From Candidatus Limnocylindrales bacterium (GTDB lineage Bacteria; Moduliflexota; Moduliflexia; Moduliflexales; JAUQPW01), in the NCBI GenBank assembly GCA_035559535.1, contig DATMBG010000051.1, forward strand, positions 186,001 through 250,000: a DNA stretch of 64,000 bases, written 5' to 3'. Position 1 is the first letter of the stretch. Each line of letters begins with the position of its first letter. The notes under the pieces are model-generated. The model was not told where the DNA came from, did no database searches, and worked only from the letters and a program-made list of their open reading frames with translations. The position numbers and the translations under genes were made by a program. This document shows positions 17,125 to 26,457 of this stretch, one piece after another.

Positions 17125-18162
17125 ATGAAAGCCATTGTACTTAGCGCATTTGGTGGAGTTGACAATCTACAACTTTTAGATTGGCCTAAGCCCAAGCCAA
17201 AACAGACTGAGGTCCGTATTCAAATAAAGGCGATTTCCTTTAATCCGGTGGATTACAAGATGCGCCAGGGCCGTTTTGGTGGGAACTTACCCATGATCCT
17301 CGGTCGTGATTTATCCGGCGTGGTGGATGCTGTAGGAGAGGAGGTAACCGATTTCTCCGTTGGAGATGAAGTCTACGCCTACCTGGGTGGGCCCAGGAGC
17401 AACGGTTCTTATGCCGAGTATGTTTGTGTACCCACCGATTTCGTGGGTAGAAAACCGTTGAATCTGTCGTTTGCCCAGGCCGCCGCCGTTCCATTGGTCG
17501 GATTGACCGCCTATCAATCGGTAATGGATAAAGCCAGGGTCCAGGCTTATGAATCGGTATTTATTGCAGGAGGCTCCGGTGGGGTCGGGACGATGGCTAT
17601 TCAACTCGCTCACTACCTTGGAGCTAAACCCATCCTTACCACTGCCGGAAGTGATCAAAGTGTCCGGTACCTGACCCAAGAGTTGGGTATCTTACCGGCC
17701 CATATCCTCCGTTACCGGGGGCTCTCCCTGGACCAACTCAAAGCACAGGTATTAGAAATGAATGGAGGCAGGTTTGTGGGAGCTGCCTTTGACTTTGTAG
17801 GGGGTCTCATGAAGCAGCTATGCTGTGAGATTATTGATTACGATGGAAGAGTTGTATCCATCGTGGAAGAGCCGGAAGACTTCCATCTCAATATCTGGAA
17901 TGGTCGGAAAAGCCCTTTATTTATCAAGTCCGCAACCTTCCACTTTGAATTACTCAGTGCCCGTGCCATGTTTGGGGGGCCCGAAACCTGGAAGATTTAT
18001 CGAAGAGAACTCAATACTCTGACCGAACTTATCGAGATGGGACATATCCAACCTCCTGCGATTACCCATCTGGGTGAGTTTTCAGTTGAGTCGGTTCGCC
18101 GTGCACATACCTTACTCGAAGAAGGGCATGTGCAGGGGAAATTAGTTTTGTCGGTTAGCTAA
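17125..18162 (+). CDS. zinc-independent NADPH:quinone oxidoreductase-like MDR protein
   Basis: A 345-residue member of the medium-chain dehydrogenase/reductase superfamily. The N-terminal GroES-like domain includes NPVDYKMRQGRF and PMILGRDLSGVV. The Rossmann domain has the AXXGXXG-type motif GGSGGVGTMAIQLAHYLGA (about residues 151-169). The structural and catalytic zinc cysteines of alcohol dehydrogenases are absent, pointing to the quinone oxidoreductase branch. Such enzymes reduce quinones or enones with NADPH. It is followed 46 nt later by the GH172-like gene on the same strand, so the two may be cotranscribed. Confidence 0.85.
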   Translation: MKAIVLSAFGGVDNLQLLDWPKPKPKQTEVRIQIKAISFNPVDYKMRQGRFGGNLPMILGRDLSGVVDAVGEEVTDFSVGDEVYAYLGGPRSNGSYAEYVCVPTDFVGRKPLNLSFAQAAAVPLVGLTAYQSVMDKARVQAYESVFIAGGSGGVGTMAIQLAHYLGAKPILTTAGSDQSVRYLTQELGILPAHILRYRGLSLDQLKAQVLEMNGGRFVGAAFDFVGGLMKQLCCEIIDYDGRVVSIVEEPEDFHLNIWNGRKSPLFIKSATFHFELLSARAMFGGPETWKIYRRELNTLTELIEMGHIQPPAITHLGEFSVESVRRAHTLLEEGHVQGKLVLSVS

Positions 18163-18208
18163 AGGTAAAGACCTAAAAACGAACAGCCCGGTACGATTTT
18201 TTATTAAT

Positions 18209-19300
18209 ATGTCCAGGTCAGGATTTAATGGTCTCGGAATGAGTTTGGGGAATCTCCCCCGGTTATCTTCAGCAAAGTCACGGTCCATCAGCCCTGAAAA
18301 TTTTACCGGAGAAAAAGGAAAGGGAGGCATGGCGACCGAAGGGACGGGAGCCAAAGCCGCAAGGGATCTGGGTCGGGGATGGAAGATCTCACCTTCCATC
18401 CGAATGGCTCCCGGTGAGACCTTCACATTGGCCGATATTCAGGGTTCCGGGGCCATTCAACATATATGGATGACACCCACCGGACATTGGAGGCATAGTA
18501 TTCTGCGCATGTATTGGGAGGATTCTGAGAGTCCCTCGGTAGAATGTCCTGTAGGAGATTTCTTTGCCTGTGGGTGGAATCAGTATGCCCAGATTTCTTC
18601 CCTGGCTGTCTGTGTGAATCCGGGGAGTGCCTTCAACTGCTACTGGGAGATGCCTTTCCGTAAGCGGGCCAGGATCACCATGACCAATATCGCTGATGAA
18701 GAAATGACCCTTTACTACCAAATCAACTACACACTAACCGAGGTATCGGAGGAGGTTGCTTATTTTCATGCCCAATTTCGTCGGGTTAATCCGCTACCTT
18801 ATAAAGAGGTCTATACCATTTTGGATGGGGTTAAAGGACAGGGTCATTACGTCGGAACCTACCTGGCCTGGGGGGTTCATAATAACGGCTGGTGGGGAGA
18901 GGGGGAGATCAAATTTTATATCGATGGAGATGACCCGTTCCCGACTATTTGCGGTACCGGTACCGAGGATTATTTTTGCGGATCCTACAATTTTGATGTA
19001 GGTAAGGAAAAAGGAGGGTATCGAGAGTTTACAACTCCCTATTCCGGCTTACCCCAAGTGATTCGACCCGATGGGCTCTATGCTTCCCAAATGCGTTTCG
19101 GCATGTACCGCTGGCATATCATGGACCCTATTCGTTTTGAGAGGGATCTGCGCGTAACTATTCAGGCTCTGGGTTGGCGAAGCGGGCGTCGTTATCTCCC
19201 CCTCCAGGATGATATCGCCTCTGTTGCTTACTGGTATCAAACTTTACCTGCCTCATCCTTCCCGCCGCTACCGGACCGGGATTATTTGGAGATTATTTAA
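18209..19300 (+). CDS. DUF2961 / glycoside hydrolase family 172 protein
   Basis: A 363-residue protein with DUF2961 hallmarks: the N-terminal SRSISPENFTGEKGKGG, then CGTGTEDYFCGSYNF (about residues 250-264, with the conserved Glu), and FGMYRWHIMDPIRFE (about 295-309). Characterised GH172 enzymes cleave or form difructose anhydride, arabinofuranoside or related furanoside linkages and work as oligomers. No signal peptide is visible, suggesting a cytoplasmic enzyme acting on imported sugars. The ribosome site is weak. It follows the quinone oxidoreductase gene; the sugar ABC importer at 25.4 kb is a possible functional partner, by inference only. Confidence 0.85.
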   Translation: MSRSGFNGLGMSLGNLPRLSSAKSRSISPENFTGEKGKGGMATEGTGAKAARDLGRGWKISPSIRMAPGETFTLADIQGSGAIQHIWMTPTGHWRHSILRMYWEDSESPSVECPVGDFFACGWNQYAQISSLAVCVNPGSAFNCYWEMPFRKRARITMTNIADEEMTLYYQINYTLTEVSEEVAYFHAQFRRVNPLPYKEVYTILDGVKGQGHYVGTYLAWGVHNNGWWGEGEIKFYIDGDDPFPTICGTGTEDYFCGSYNFDVGKEKGGYREFTTPYSGLPQVIRPDGLYASQMRFGMYRWHIMDPIRFERDLRVTIQALGWRSGRRYLPLQDDIASVAYWYQTLPASSFPPLPDRDYLEII

Positions 19301-19338
19301 AACTTTTACCCCTTTGCCATGAAAAGGCTTTCTCCCTT

Positions 19339-19361
19339 GTCAAACGGGACGTTCGACCTAC
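19339..19361. repeat. TCAAACG-type palindrome, copy 10
   Basis: GTCAAACG-GGA-CGTTCGACCTAC, in the convergent gap between the GH172-like gene and the enoyl-CoA hydratase; may also serve as a hairpin terminator. Confidence 0.75.
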
Positions 19362-19414
19362 TGTGGACCTGCTCCTACCCGTTTAAGTGATGTTTCAACA
19401 ACGTAGAAAGGATA

Positions 19415-20182
19415 TTATTTCTTTTCCTTACGTCGGGCAACAAAGGCCGCAACCTTCTCCTTTGCTTCAGGAGTTGCATAGCAAATTTCGAAGGCTGCAG
19501 CCGTAGCGGCATCCCATTGGGAACCCCGCAAGGGGGACATTTGATTGATTAAGACCTTGGTGTGATGGACGGCTGCAGCCGGTAAAGCAGCAAGTTGGCG
19601 GGCAAAGGTTTCCACGTGTTCAATGAGCTGCTCATCGGGAACAACTTCATGGACGAGACCCATGGCCTTTGCCTCCGAGGCCGTTACACGCCTGCAGGCC
19701 ATGGCTATCCATCGAGCATTCGCCCCTCCGATAACATCCACAAGTCGACCCACCGCCCAGGGCGGGGTCCATCCCAACTCAACCTCTGGCATACCCAGGA
19801 CCGCCGAGATCGCAGCAATGCGAAAATCATGATAAACCGCAAGGCCGACCCCACCTCCCAGAACATAACCGTGCAGCATGGCAATCGTTGGTTGGGGCAG
19901 GGTATCCAGAAGCGCAAAGGTATGACCCTGCTCACGCTCAGCCGAGGCTGCTTCTGCCGGTGACAGGGGTGCCAGCTCATGTAAATCACTCCCGGCACAA
20001 AAAGCACGCCCTTCTCCCCGGGTGATGACCACACGGATATCAGATCGTTCCCGCAACTCTCGAAGGTATTCCGCATATTGATGGGTCATTGCTCCATCAA
20101 TAGCATTTAACACCTCCGGACGCTTCAGGGTGAGCCAGGCAATGTTACCGGTGATGGAGAGTGCCACTTTTTCTGTTCCCAT
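19415..20182 (-). CDS. enoyl-CoA hydratase/isomerase family protein
   Basis: A 255-residue crotonase-fold enzyme. Oxyanion-hole regions are visible in GRAFCAGSDLHEL (about residues 58-70) and HGYVLGGGVGLAVYHDFRIA (about 104-123). The acidic catalytic region is in MPEVELGWTPPWAVGRL. Members hydrate or isomerise enoyl-CoA thioesters, but others act as hydrolases or decarboxylases. The gene starts one base after the stop codon of the upstream acyl-CoA ligase gene, so the two are surely one operon and probably act in sequence on the same acyl-CoA. Confidence 0.9.
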   Translation of the reverse strand: MGTEKVALSITGNIAWLTLKRPEVLNAIDGAMTHQYAEYLRELRERSDIRVVITRGEGRAFCAGSDLHELAPLSPAEAASAEREQGHTFALLDTLPQPTIAMLHGYVLGGGVGLAVYHDFRIAAISAVLGMPEVELGWTPPWAVGRLVDVIGGANARWIAMACRRVTASEAKAMGLVHEVVPDEQLIEHVETFARQLAALPAAAVHHTKVLINQMSPLRGSQWDAATAAAFEICYATPEAKEKVAAFVARRKEKK

Positions 20183-20183
20183 T

Positions 20184-21773
20184 TTATGACGAAAAGTTAT
20201 TTCTCTTTCCTTCCAATCTTTCCCGAACGATCTGTTTCTGAATTTTTCCTACCGAAGTACGGGGGAGTGTGTCTACAAACTCTACCCGTTCTGGAACCTT
20301 GAAGGGAGCAAGGCGTTTTGCACAATAAGCCTGAATAATCTCGGCGGTTAAACGGGCCTCGGGTTTTGGAACCACGACTGCTACAACAGCTTCATCCCGG
20401 AGGGGGTCCGGAACTCCCACCACACATACATCCAATACACCCGGACAATCCAGGATAACAGTTTCAATTTCTATACTGGAGATATTCTCGCCTGCCCGCT
20501 TGATCAAATCTTTGCTACGGTCAACAAAGTACAGGAAACCTTCTTCATCGGCGTAAACGGTATCCCCAGAAAATAACCAGATCCCATCGGACAGGGTACG
20601 GAGTGTTCTGACCGTAGCTTCTGGATTCTTGAGATAACCCAGCATCAGGCTACGTCCCGGTATACCCCGCACAATCAATTGACCGGACTCGCCAGGTGCA
20701 ACCTCTTGACCTTCCTCATTTATCACCTTGACTTCGTAACCCGGCACGGGTCGTCCCATCGCCTGTAAGTTTCTCTCGCCGGTTAAAGGACTCATCACCG
20801 GCAAGCTGCACGTTTCTGTCATCCCCCACAACTGTTGGAGTGGCACCCGAAAGCGACGATGCCAGGTTTCGTATTGGGTCGGTGTGAGGTTCTGGGCAAA
20901 GGTTATATTTCTCAATTTATGGGCCCTATCCGTCGGGCGCTCGGGCTGGTTAAGAAGCATTCGCAACGGCGCACCAAATAAGGCAGCCATGGTACCCTCA
21001 TAGGTAATGGCTTGTTCAAAAAAACGGCTGGCGCTAAATCGGGATAAGATCACCACGCTTGCGCCTGCAATTAAGGAAGGCCAAAGGGCATGACATTGGG
21101 CAGCAGCATGGAATAAGGGTAAGGCAATCAAATGGCGATCTTCCTGCCTTAATCCGGTTGCCGCCCGAAATACCTCTGCCCCGTATACAAAATTGGTATT
21201 GGTCAACATAACCCCTTTGGGACGTGCGGTGGTCCCAGAGGTGTAAAGGAGTTGCACGACCCGCTCTGCCTTACCCTCTCCCCACGGCAGCGATACCGAC
21301 TGGTTGGCCAGTTCCTCTTCATAGATAGGATAACCCTGGGGTAGAGAAGCTTCCGTCTGACACAGTATGATCTGGCGTACCGAGGATCTCCCGGCGGCTT
21401 GCCGGACCACATCCAGACACCTTGCTTCCGTGAAAATAACTTTACTTTCAGAATGTTGAACCAGATAGGTAAGCTCGTCTGGAGTACTAACCGGATTGCT
21501 CGGCATGGCTATTGCGCCCAGGTAAGAAGCTGCCAGGATCAATTGAGGGTAGGCGGGATGGTTGGAAAGATGTAAGTTGAAAACATCTCCAGGACCTATG
21601 CCCAAGGCACACAACAGGTTCACGGCTCGATGGACACTCTCCAAAAATTCTGCAAACGTCCAGCGAGAAGCCAGGCCATCATCCCGTTCGTAGATCAACC
21701 CTTCCCGGGTCGGTTGTTGTCGGGCATGGGTGGCAAAAACAGAGTAAAGGGTACGGTTTCCGGCAATGTCCAT
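20184..21773 (-). CDS. acyl-CoA/carboxylate-CoA ligase (AMP-forming)
   Basis: A 529-residue member of the ANL superfamily. Visible motifs: the P-loop-like LLYTSGTTARPKGVMLTN (about residue 175), A5 WGMTETCSLP, A7 FSGDTVYADEEGF, A8 DRSKDLIKRAGENISSIEIE and the C-terminal lysine in PRTSVGKIQKQIV (A10). It activates a carboxylic acid to the CoA thioester via an acyl-adenylate; chain type cannot be read. ATG at 21773 is preferred over the TTG two codons upstream. A promoter candidate at 21781-21810 would place transcription start almost at the start codon. The enoyl-CoA hydratase gene follows with one base between. Confidence 0.9.
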   Translation of the reverse strand: MDIAGNRTLYSVFATHARQQPTREGLIYERDDGLASRWTFAEFLESVHRAVNLLCALGIGPGDVFNLHLSNHPAYPQLILAASYLGAIAMPSNPVSTPDELTYLVQHSESKVIFTEARCLDVVRQAAGRSSVRQIILCQTEASLPQGYPIYEEELANQSVSLPWGEGKAERVVQLLYTSGTTARPKGVMLTNTNFVYGAEVFRAATGLRQEDRHLIALPLFHAAAQCHALWPSLIAGASVVILSRFSASRFFEQAITYEGTMAALFGAPLRMLLNQPERPTDRAHKLRNITFAQNLTPTQYETWHRRFRVPLQQLWGMTETCSLPVMSPLTGERNLQAMGRPVPGYEVKVINEEGQEVAPGESGQLIVRGIPGRSLMLGYLKNPEATVRTLRTLSDGIWLFSGDTVYADEEGFLYFVDRSKDLIKRAGENISSIEIETVILDCPGVLDVCVVGVPDPLRDEAVVAVVVPKPEARLTAEIIQAYCAKRLAPFKVPERVEFVDTLPRTSVGKIQKQIVRERLEGKRNNFSS

Positions 21774-21780
21774 GGACAAA

Positions 21781-21810
21781 ATACTAAACGGTAATGGATT
21801 TATAAGTCAA
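21781..21810 (-). promoter_or_regulatory. candidate promoter abutting the acyl-CoA ligase start
   Basis: On the minus strand TTGACT, 18-nt spacer, TAGTAT. The -10 ends eight bases before the ATG at 21773, so the mRNA would be leaderless or nearly so. Confidence 0.35.
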
Positions 21811-22068
21811 GTACAAAATAGTACTCTGTAAATAACCGTTCCGGGGGTTTCTTTTCCCCCAGGGAGTTTAACACAGACCTTTTACTTATCTCCCTCCCAG
21901 GTTGGAGCCAGGTATATTTGCAAAATGCCGGCGAAATTATTCTCCCTCCCTTTCTCGCCTTTGAAAGCTTGTAATTCTCTCCCTCAGGCAACATTATATA
22001 AATTAAGTAAAAAAACCACAAACTTATTGTAAAGTCAGGACTTCTAAACTAAAAAGAGATCCCTGTCT

Positions 22069-22530
22069 ATGGACCCTGAAACCTATATCATCGAAAAAGC
22101 TTGTCCTGAAGACGTTAAGTGGATTGCCCGCTTCCAACTGGCCTTGGCCTTCGAATCCGAAAATCTCTGCCTCGACCTGGCCGTAGTCACCCAAGGAGTT
22201 CAGCATGTCTTTGAAAATCCTTCGCAAGGATTTTATATTGTCGCCAGATACAACTCGCAAGTTCCCGTGGGTTGTTTGCTTGTTTTAAAAGAGTGGAGTG
22301 ACTGGCGTAACGCAGAAGTTTGGTGGCTTCATAGTGTATATGTTTCTCCAGATCATCGGCGACGGGGAGTTTTTACGAAGATGTTTGAATATGTGGAAAC
22401 CCTAGCCCGTTCATCGGGAGCCCGAGGGCTAAGGCTTTACGTAGATAAAAATAATAAGCAGGCCCAGGCAGTTTATTCCAGGTTAAAAATGAGCAAAGAG
22501 CATTACGAACTCTTCGAGAAGATGTTTTAA
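22069..22530 (+). CDS. GNAT family N-acetyltransferase
   Basis: A 153-residue single-domain acetyltransferase. The acetyl-CoA binding motif A is seen in YVSPDHRRRGVFTKMFEYV (about residues 91-109), followed by motif B GLRLYVDKNNKQAQAVYSRL with the conserved Asn and Tyr. Substrate unknown. It starts the plus-strand stretch and is followed 47 nt later by the radical SAM gene, a likely operon partner. Confidence 0.88.
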   Translation: MDPETYIIEKACPEDVKWIARFQLALAFESENLCLDLAVVTQGVQHVFENPSQGFYIVARYNSQVPVGCLLVLKEWSDWRNAEVWWLHSVYVSPDHRRRGVFTKMFEYVETLARSSGARGLRLYVDKNNKQAQAVYSRLKMSKEHYELFEKMF

Positions 22531-22577
22531 TCGGAGAAAATTTCTACCTTTTCCATTGAGCAGGGTAAAGGTTAGTC

Positions 22578-24203
22578 ATGACGAAACTTATCCTCTTACA
22601 ACCCCCTATTCAGGATTTCTATGAAACCGATGTCCGTCTTCAACCTATCGGATTGTGCTATCTCAAAGCCGCGGTAAAAAAATACCTGCCGGATGTGGAA
22701 GTCGTCATCAAGGATTATCATCAGGGTTGGGGACGTCGAACGATTCCCATACCCAAGGAACTTGCCTATCTTAAGGATTTTTATCCCTGGCCGGATAAGA
22801 GTCCTTTTTCCTCTTTTTATCATTATTACCATTTTGGAGCCCCCTTTGAAGTCCTCGCGGAAGAGGTGGCCCGTGAAAAACCGGATCTTGTCGGTATCTC
22901 TTCCCTGTTTTCTCCCTACTACCGGGAAGTTCTACAAAGTGCCCATGAGATAAAAAAACGTCTGAAAGTTCCTATCCTGGTCGGAGGGTCCCATGTATCG
23001 GCAGCCCCTTTAACCATGCTTAAACATCCCGACATCGATTTTGTCATTCGGGGAGAGGGAGAAAGACCCCTGGTAGAATTTCTGAGGGCCTGGAAAAACG
23101 GAGAATCTCTGGACCGGGTCCCTAATTTGGGTTTTAAAAAAAAGGGTACCTATGTTCTCAATGAGATGGAAGATAATTTTCCCCTTGAAGAACTTCCTTT
23201 CCCGGATCTCTCTGATCTGCCGCGTGAAAGGTATCTTTTTGAAAACCGTCCCCTCAGCTTTGTGATTACTTCACGGAGTTGTCCCCACCGTTGTACATTC
23301 TGTTCGGTTCATCTTACCTTTGGCTATCGTTATCGCAGGCGTACCCCCGAGCAGGTATTTCAAGAAATTAAACAACGTTATCGGGAAGGATTTCGGGTTT
23401 TTGATTTTGAAGATGATAACCTGACCTTTTACATGGATGAAATGAAGGTCCTGTGTAAAAAACTCATCGAGGCGTTTCCTGCCGGTGACCTTCAATTGGT
23501 GGCTATGAATGGAATTTCCTATTTGAGTCTGAACCCTGAGCTGTTGCAGTTCATGAAGAGAGCTGGATTTACCCATCTCAATCTGGCTTTGGTCAGCTCA
23601 GATGAAGTAGTTCGAGAAACTACCAAACGTCCCCATACGATAGAAAAATATCTGGAAGTAGTCCATGAGGCGACACGTTTAGGGTTTAAAATTGTTTCTT
23701 ATCAAATCCTGGGGTTACCAAATGAAACTTTAGATTCCATGGTTCAGACCCTTTCCTTTGCAGCTCGACTTCCAGTTCTTCTGGGAGCCTCCATGTTTTA
23801 CCTTACTCCTAACTCCCCGATAGCTAAAGGATTTCCAGAACCTGCCGAAGAGGACATTTTCAAATCACGTCTCACGGCCATGGCCATCGAATCAAAGCAG
23901 TTCAGGCGAGAAGATATTTATACCCTCTTTATAACCACGCGGATTATCAATTTTATTAAAGGAATCCAATTTGAAGGCAACTCCCTGACGCTTGGAGAAG
24001 CTTTAGATAAGGCCCGTTCTCAGGGGAAAAGATCGGCCCTGGGAGCCGATCTTTTAGAAAAACTCCTGACGGAGCAACGTCTTTATGCCGCAACCGGGCA
24101 CGGTTTAAAGTTACTTCCCCGGTTTAAATCCGAGCTTTTTTTCCGGGTATGGTCAAATCTCGATCAAATCGGGACCCAAGAAGGAAAAACCATAATTTTA
24201 TAG
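22578..24203 (+). CDS. B12-binding-domain radical SAM protein
   Basis: A 541-residue enzyme. The N-terminal region (about 1-200) has the cobalamin-binding fold pattern (PDLVGISSLF, VPILVGGSHVSAAP), but the classical DxHxxG motif is not evident. The radical SAM core follows with SRSCPHRCTFCSVH, whose Cys235, Cys239 and Cys242 bind the 4Fe-4S cluster. Such proteins carry out methylations, cyclisations or thiolations in cofactor, lipid or natural-product pathways. The partner GNAT gene upstream suggests a small modification pathway of unknown product. RBS before the ATG is weak. Confidence 0.88.
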   Translation: MTKLILLQPPIQDFYETDVRLQPIGLCYLKAAVKKYLPDVEVVIKDYHQGWGRRTIPIPKELAYLKDFYPWPDKSPFSSFYHYYHFGAPFEVLAEEVAREKPDLVGISSLFSPYYREVLQSAHEIKKRLKVPILVGGSHVSAAPLTMLKHPDIDFVIRGEGERPLVEFLRAWKNGESLDRVPNLGFKKKGTYVLNEMEDNFPLEELPFPDLSDLPRERYLFENRPLSFVITSRSCPHRCTFCSVHLTFGYRYRRRTPEQVFQEIKQRYREGFRVFDFEDDNLTFYMDEMKVLCKKLIEAFPAGDLQLVAMNGISYLSLNPELLQFMKRAGFTHLNLALVSSDEVVRETTKRPHTIEKYLEVVHEATRLGFKIVSYQILGLPNETLDSMVQTLSFAARLPVLLGASMFYLTPNSPIAKGFPEPAEEDIFKSRLTAMAIESKQFRREDIYTLFITTRIINFIKGIQFEGNSLTLGEALDKARSQGKRSALGADLLEKLLTEQRLYAATGHGLKLLPRFKSELFFRVWSNLDQIGTQEGKTIIL

Positions 24204-24255
24204 AACAAACAAAGGATCCGCTTCTTACGAAATGGTATTTCGTTCTACGGCCCGG

Positions 24256-25092
24256 TTAGGTTACCATCATCTCTCCGTATAAAGGGAGACCCGGATAATC
24301 CGTGTTGAATCGAAACACCGCATTGTTATCGACTTCAGTTACATACAGGGTTTTCCGGTCGGGTCCGCCAAACGCTACGTTTGTAACCCGCATCCCCCCA
24401 ATTGGGACCCGTTCCAGGATTTCTCCCTTGGGGTTAATAATGACGACATCGCCGGCTCCAAAGTGGGCCACGTATAAATTTCCGGCTACATCTAAAGCCA
24501 TCCCGTCGGGTCCCCAGCCTCCACTGAGCTGGCAGAAGATGGAGCTCCGAATGATATTACCGTGCTCGTCTATTCCATAGCGTAGAATTCGGTTCTTACG
24601 CGTAATGGCAACCCATAGATCTTTCCCATCTCGTGAAATGACAATTCCATTGGGAAAGGCCAATTTTGAAGCGAAAAGTTTAAGCTCTCCCTGGGCCGAT
24701 AAGCGATAAATATTCCCAAAGGGCTCTTCTGCGGAAGATCCCCAAGGATCTGTAAAGTAAAGGTTTCCCATAGAATCGAATACAAGGTCGTTGGGTCCAT
24801 TAAAGTTCCTTCCTTTATAAGTATCGACAACCGTACGAATTTTTCCTTCAGGGGAGATGGCTAGGATGCCTTTTCTTCGATCGGCCACATACAAGTCCCC
24901 ATTTGCATGGAACTTGGCACCGTTGGGAACTCCTCCGGTGTTTACAAAAGTTTCTACTCGACCCTCCGGGGTAATTTTCGAGATATCCCCTGTATCAATG
25001 TTCACCGTGAACAGGTTCCCTTTCTTATCAAAAGCGGGACCCTCTGGAAATTTTAAACCTCGCGCAAAAAGTGTAACAGATCGACCGGTCAT
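24256..25092 (-). CDS. SMP-30/gluconolactonase-like beta-propeller protein
   Basis: A 278-residue six-bladed beta-propeller of the SMP-30/LRE family. Metal and active-site landmarks are Glu in FPEGPAFD (near residue 17), Asn/Asp in GPNDLVFDSMGNLYFTDPWG (about 98-117), and Asp in WGPDGMALDVAGNLYVAHFG (about 193-212). Family members hydrolyse sugar lactones or act on related esters. No signal peptide is seen. It is transcribed divergently from the sugar ABC importer operon, which suggests (inference) a role in metabolism of an imported sugar or sugar acid. Confidence 0.85.
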   Translation of the reverse strand: MTGRSVTLFARGLKFPEGPAFDKKGNLFTVNIDTGDISKITPEGRVETFVNTGGVPNGAKFHANGDLYVADRRKGILAISPEGKIRTVVDTYKGRNFNGPNDLVFDSMGNLYFTDPWGSSAEEPFGNIYRLSAQGELKLFASKLAFPNGIVISRDGKDLWVAITRKNRILRYGIDEHGNIIRSSIFCQLSGGWGPDGMALDVAGNLYVAHFGAGDVVIINPKGEILERVPIGGMRVTNVAFGGPDRKTLYVTEVDNNAVFRFNTDYPGLPLYGEMMVT

Positions 25093-25425
25093 GTTTAAGC
25101 CTCCTCGGTTATGAAGTTAGAATTTTAGACTGTGGATCGATGATTACGGATTACTTCAAAAAGGTCAAGGGAAAAACGATATCCTTCTCGACTCTTTTAA
25201 CTTCAGGAGGCTCCAGGACAGGACCTCGGATATGAAATCACTCCGTACTCCCCAGAGGTAGAGTGAAAAGTGGGTAGGGGCCTTCAAGGCCAGAGTTCTA
25301 AATTTTAAAAAGATTTTTTCAGATAATCCCATTTAGAGGCAATTTCAAGAGGTACTGAAGAGAATTCTCGGGTAAAATGCTATTTTTCCATTGACTTTTC
25401 TTAAAGAGAGTGAAAAAACAGAATT
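25093..25425. other. 333-nt divergent intergenic region
   Basis: Lies between the lactonase-like gene and the ABC permease operon. AT-rich; a TTGACT near 25392 lacks a good -10. No gene, palindrome of the two families or riboswitch-like structure was recognised. Confidence 0.5.
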
Positions 25426-26376
25426 ATGGCGGAGATTGAAGGTAAATTATATAAAGTTTATACAAAAAAATACAAGCCCGGCAGTCGGTTATGGACTCAA
25501 GGTCTGGAAAATGAATGGCTTTTGGGGTACCTGCTTCTTTTCCCCATTTTTGTTATTCTGGTCGGTTTGATCGGTTACCCTTTCATAAGTACGATTATTT
25601 TCAGCTTTCAGAATAAGCTGATCGGGGTGAAGGAAAGTGAGTGGGTAGGTTTAGATAATTATCGGTATCTACTTCACAATCCCATCTTTCTGAAGACAGT
25701 TGTTAATTCCTTTGTTTATACGATCCTAGGTGTGGGAATAAAATGCCTGTTGGGTTTGACGACGGCAACAGTGCTCAATCAACCCATTCGATTCCGGAAT
25801 TTTTTCAGAACCCTTTTGTTTGCTCCCTGGGCTATCCCCGCGGTCATGACGGCCCTAAATTTCCGCTGGATCTATGATGATATGAATGGGGTTCTTAACC
25901 TCATGTTGGTCCGATACTTGGGTCGCAAAGAGTTTATCTATTTCTTAAGCGATCCCAAGATTGTTATGTTCTCGGTAGTAGCCGTGGTGGTCTGGCAGGG
26001 AACGCCTTTCTACAGCATGAATTTTCTGGCCGGCATGCAAGCCGTTCCCATGGAACTCTACGAAGCGGCAGAGATCGATGGGGCGTCGGCTATCCAGAAG
26101 TTCTTCTATATCACGATCCCCAGTATTCGTCATGTTATTGCCATTACCGTACTTCTCTCTACCATCTGGACGGCTAACGAAGTACAATTTGTTTACATTC
26201 TTACCAATGGGGGTCCCGATTATGCCACCCAGATCTTTCCTAATCTGGCCTTAGAACTTTTCCAAGGGCAGCATCTACTGGGAAGGGCCGTTGCGGTAAC
26301 GCTCATTTTTTTCCCCCTTTTCCTGGTGGCTATCGCTTTCCTTACCAGAAAAATGCTCCGGCAAACAGAACTCTAA
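25426..26376 (+). CDS. carbohydrate ABC transporter permease, MalF-type
   Basis: A 316-residue inner-membrane permease with about six spans. The cytoplasmic EAA loop that contacts the ATPase is visible as YEAAEIDGASAIQKFFYITI (about residues 210-229). The length and N-terminal region fit the MalF/UgpA-like group (binding-protein-dependent sugar or glycerol-phosphate importers). The second permease gene follows at once and the solute-binding protein gene comes third. No ATPase gene is in this cluster, so the importer probably shares an MsmK/UgpC-type ATPase encoded elsewhere. Confidence 0.9.
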   Translation: MAEIEGKLYKVYTKKYKPGSRLWTQGLENEWLLGYLLLFPIFVILVGLIGYPFISTIIFSFQNKLIGVKESEWVGLDNYRYLLHNPIFLKTVVNSFVYTILGVGIKCLLGLTTATVLNQPIRFRNFFRTLLFAPWAIPAVMTALNFRWIYDDMNGVLNLMLVRYLGRKEFIYFLSDPKIVMFSVVAVVVWQGTPFYSMNFLAGMQAVPMELYEAAEIDGASAIQKFFYITIPSIRHVIAITVLLSTIWTANEVQFVYILTNGGPDYATQIFPNLALELFQGQHLLGRAVAVTLIFFPLFLVAIAFLTRKMLRQTEL

Positions 26377-26457
26377 ACAACTCTGCTGGGCAGAGAGGTG
26401 AAGACCTGGGGACATAGGGAAAATCCTCCTGTCCTTACGTCTCCGGGTTTTATTCTT

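Noticed and set aside
21800-22021. Minus-strand 73-codon frame upstream of the acyl-CoA ligase
   Set aside because: It overlaps the promoter candidate, lacks a ribosome site and has no protein-like pattern.
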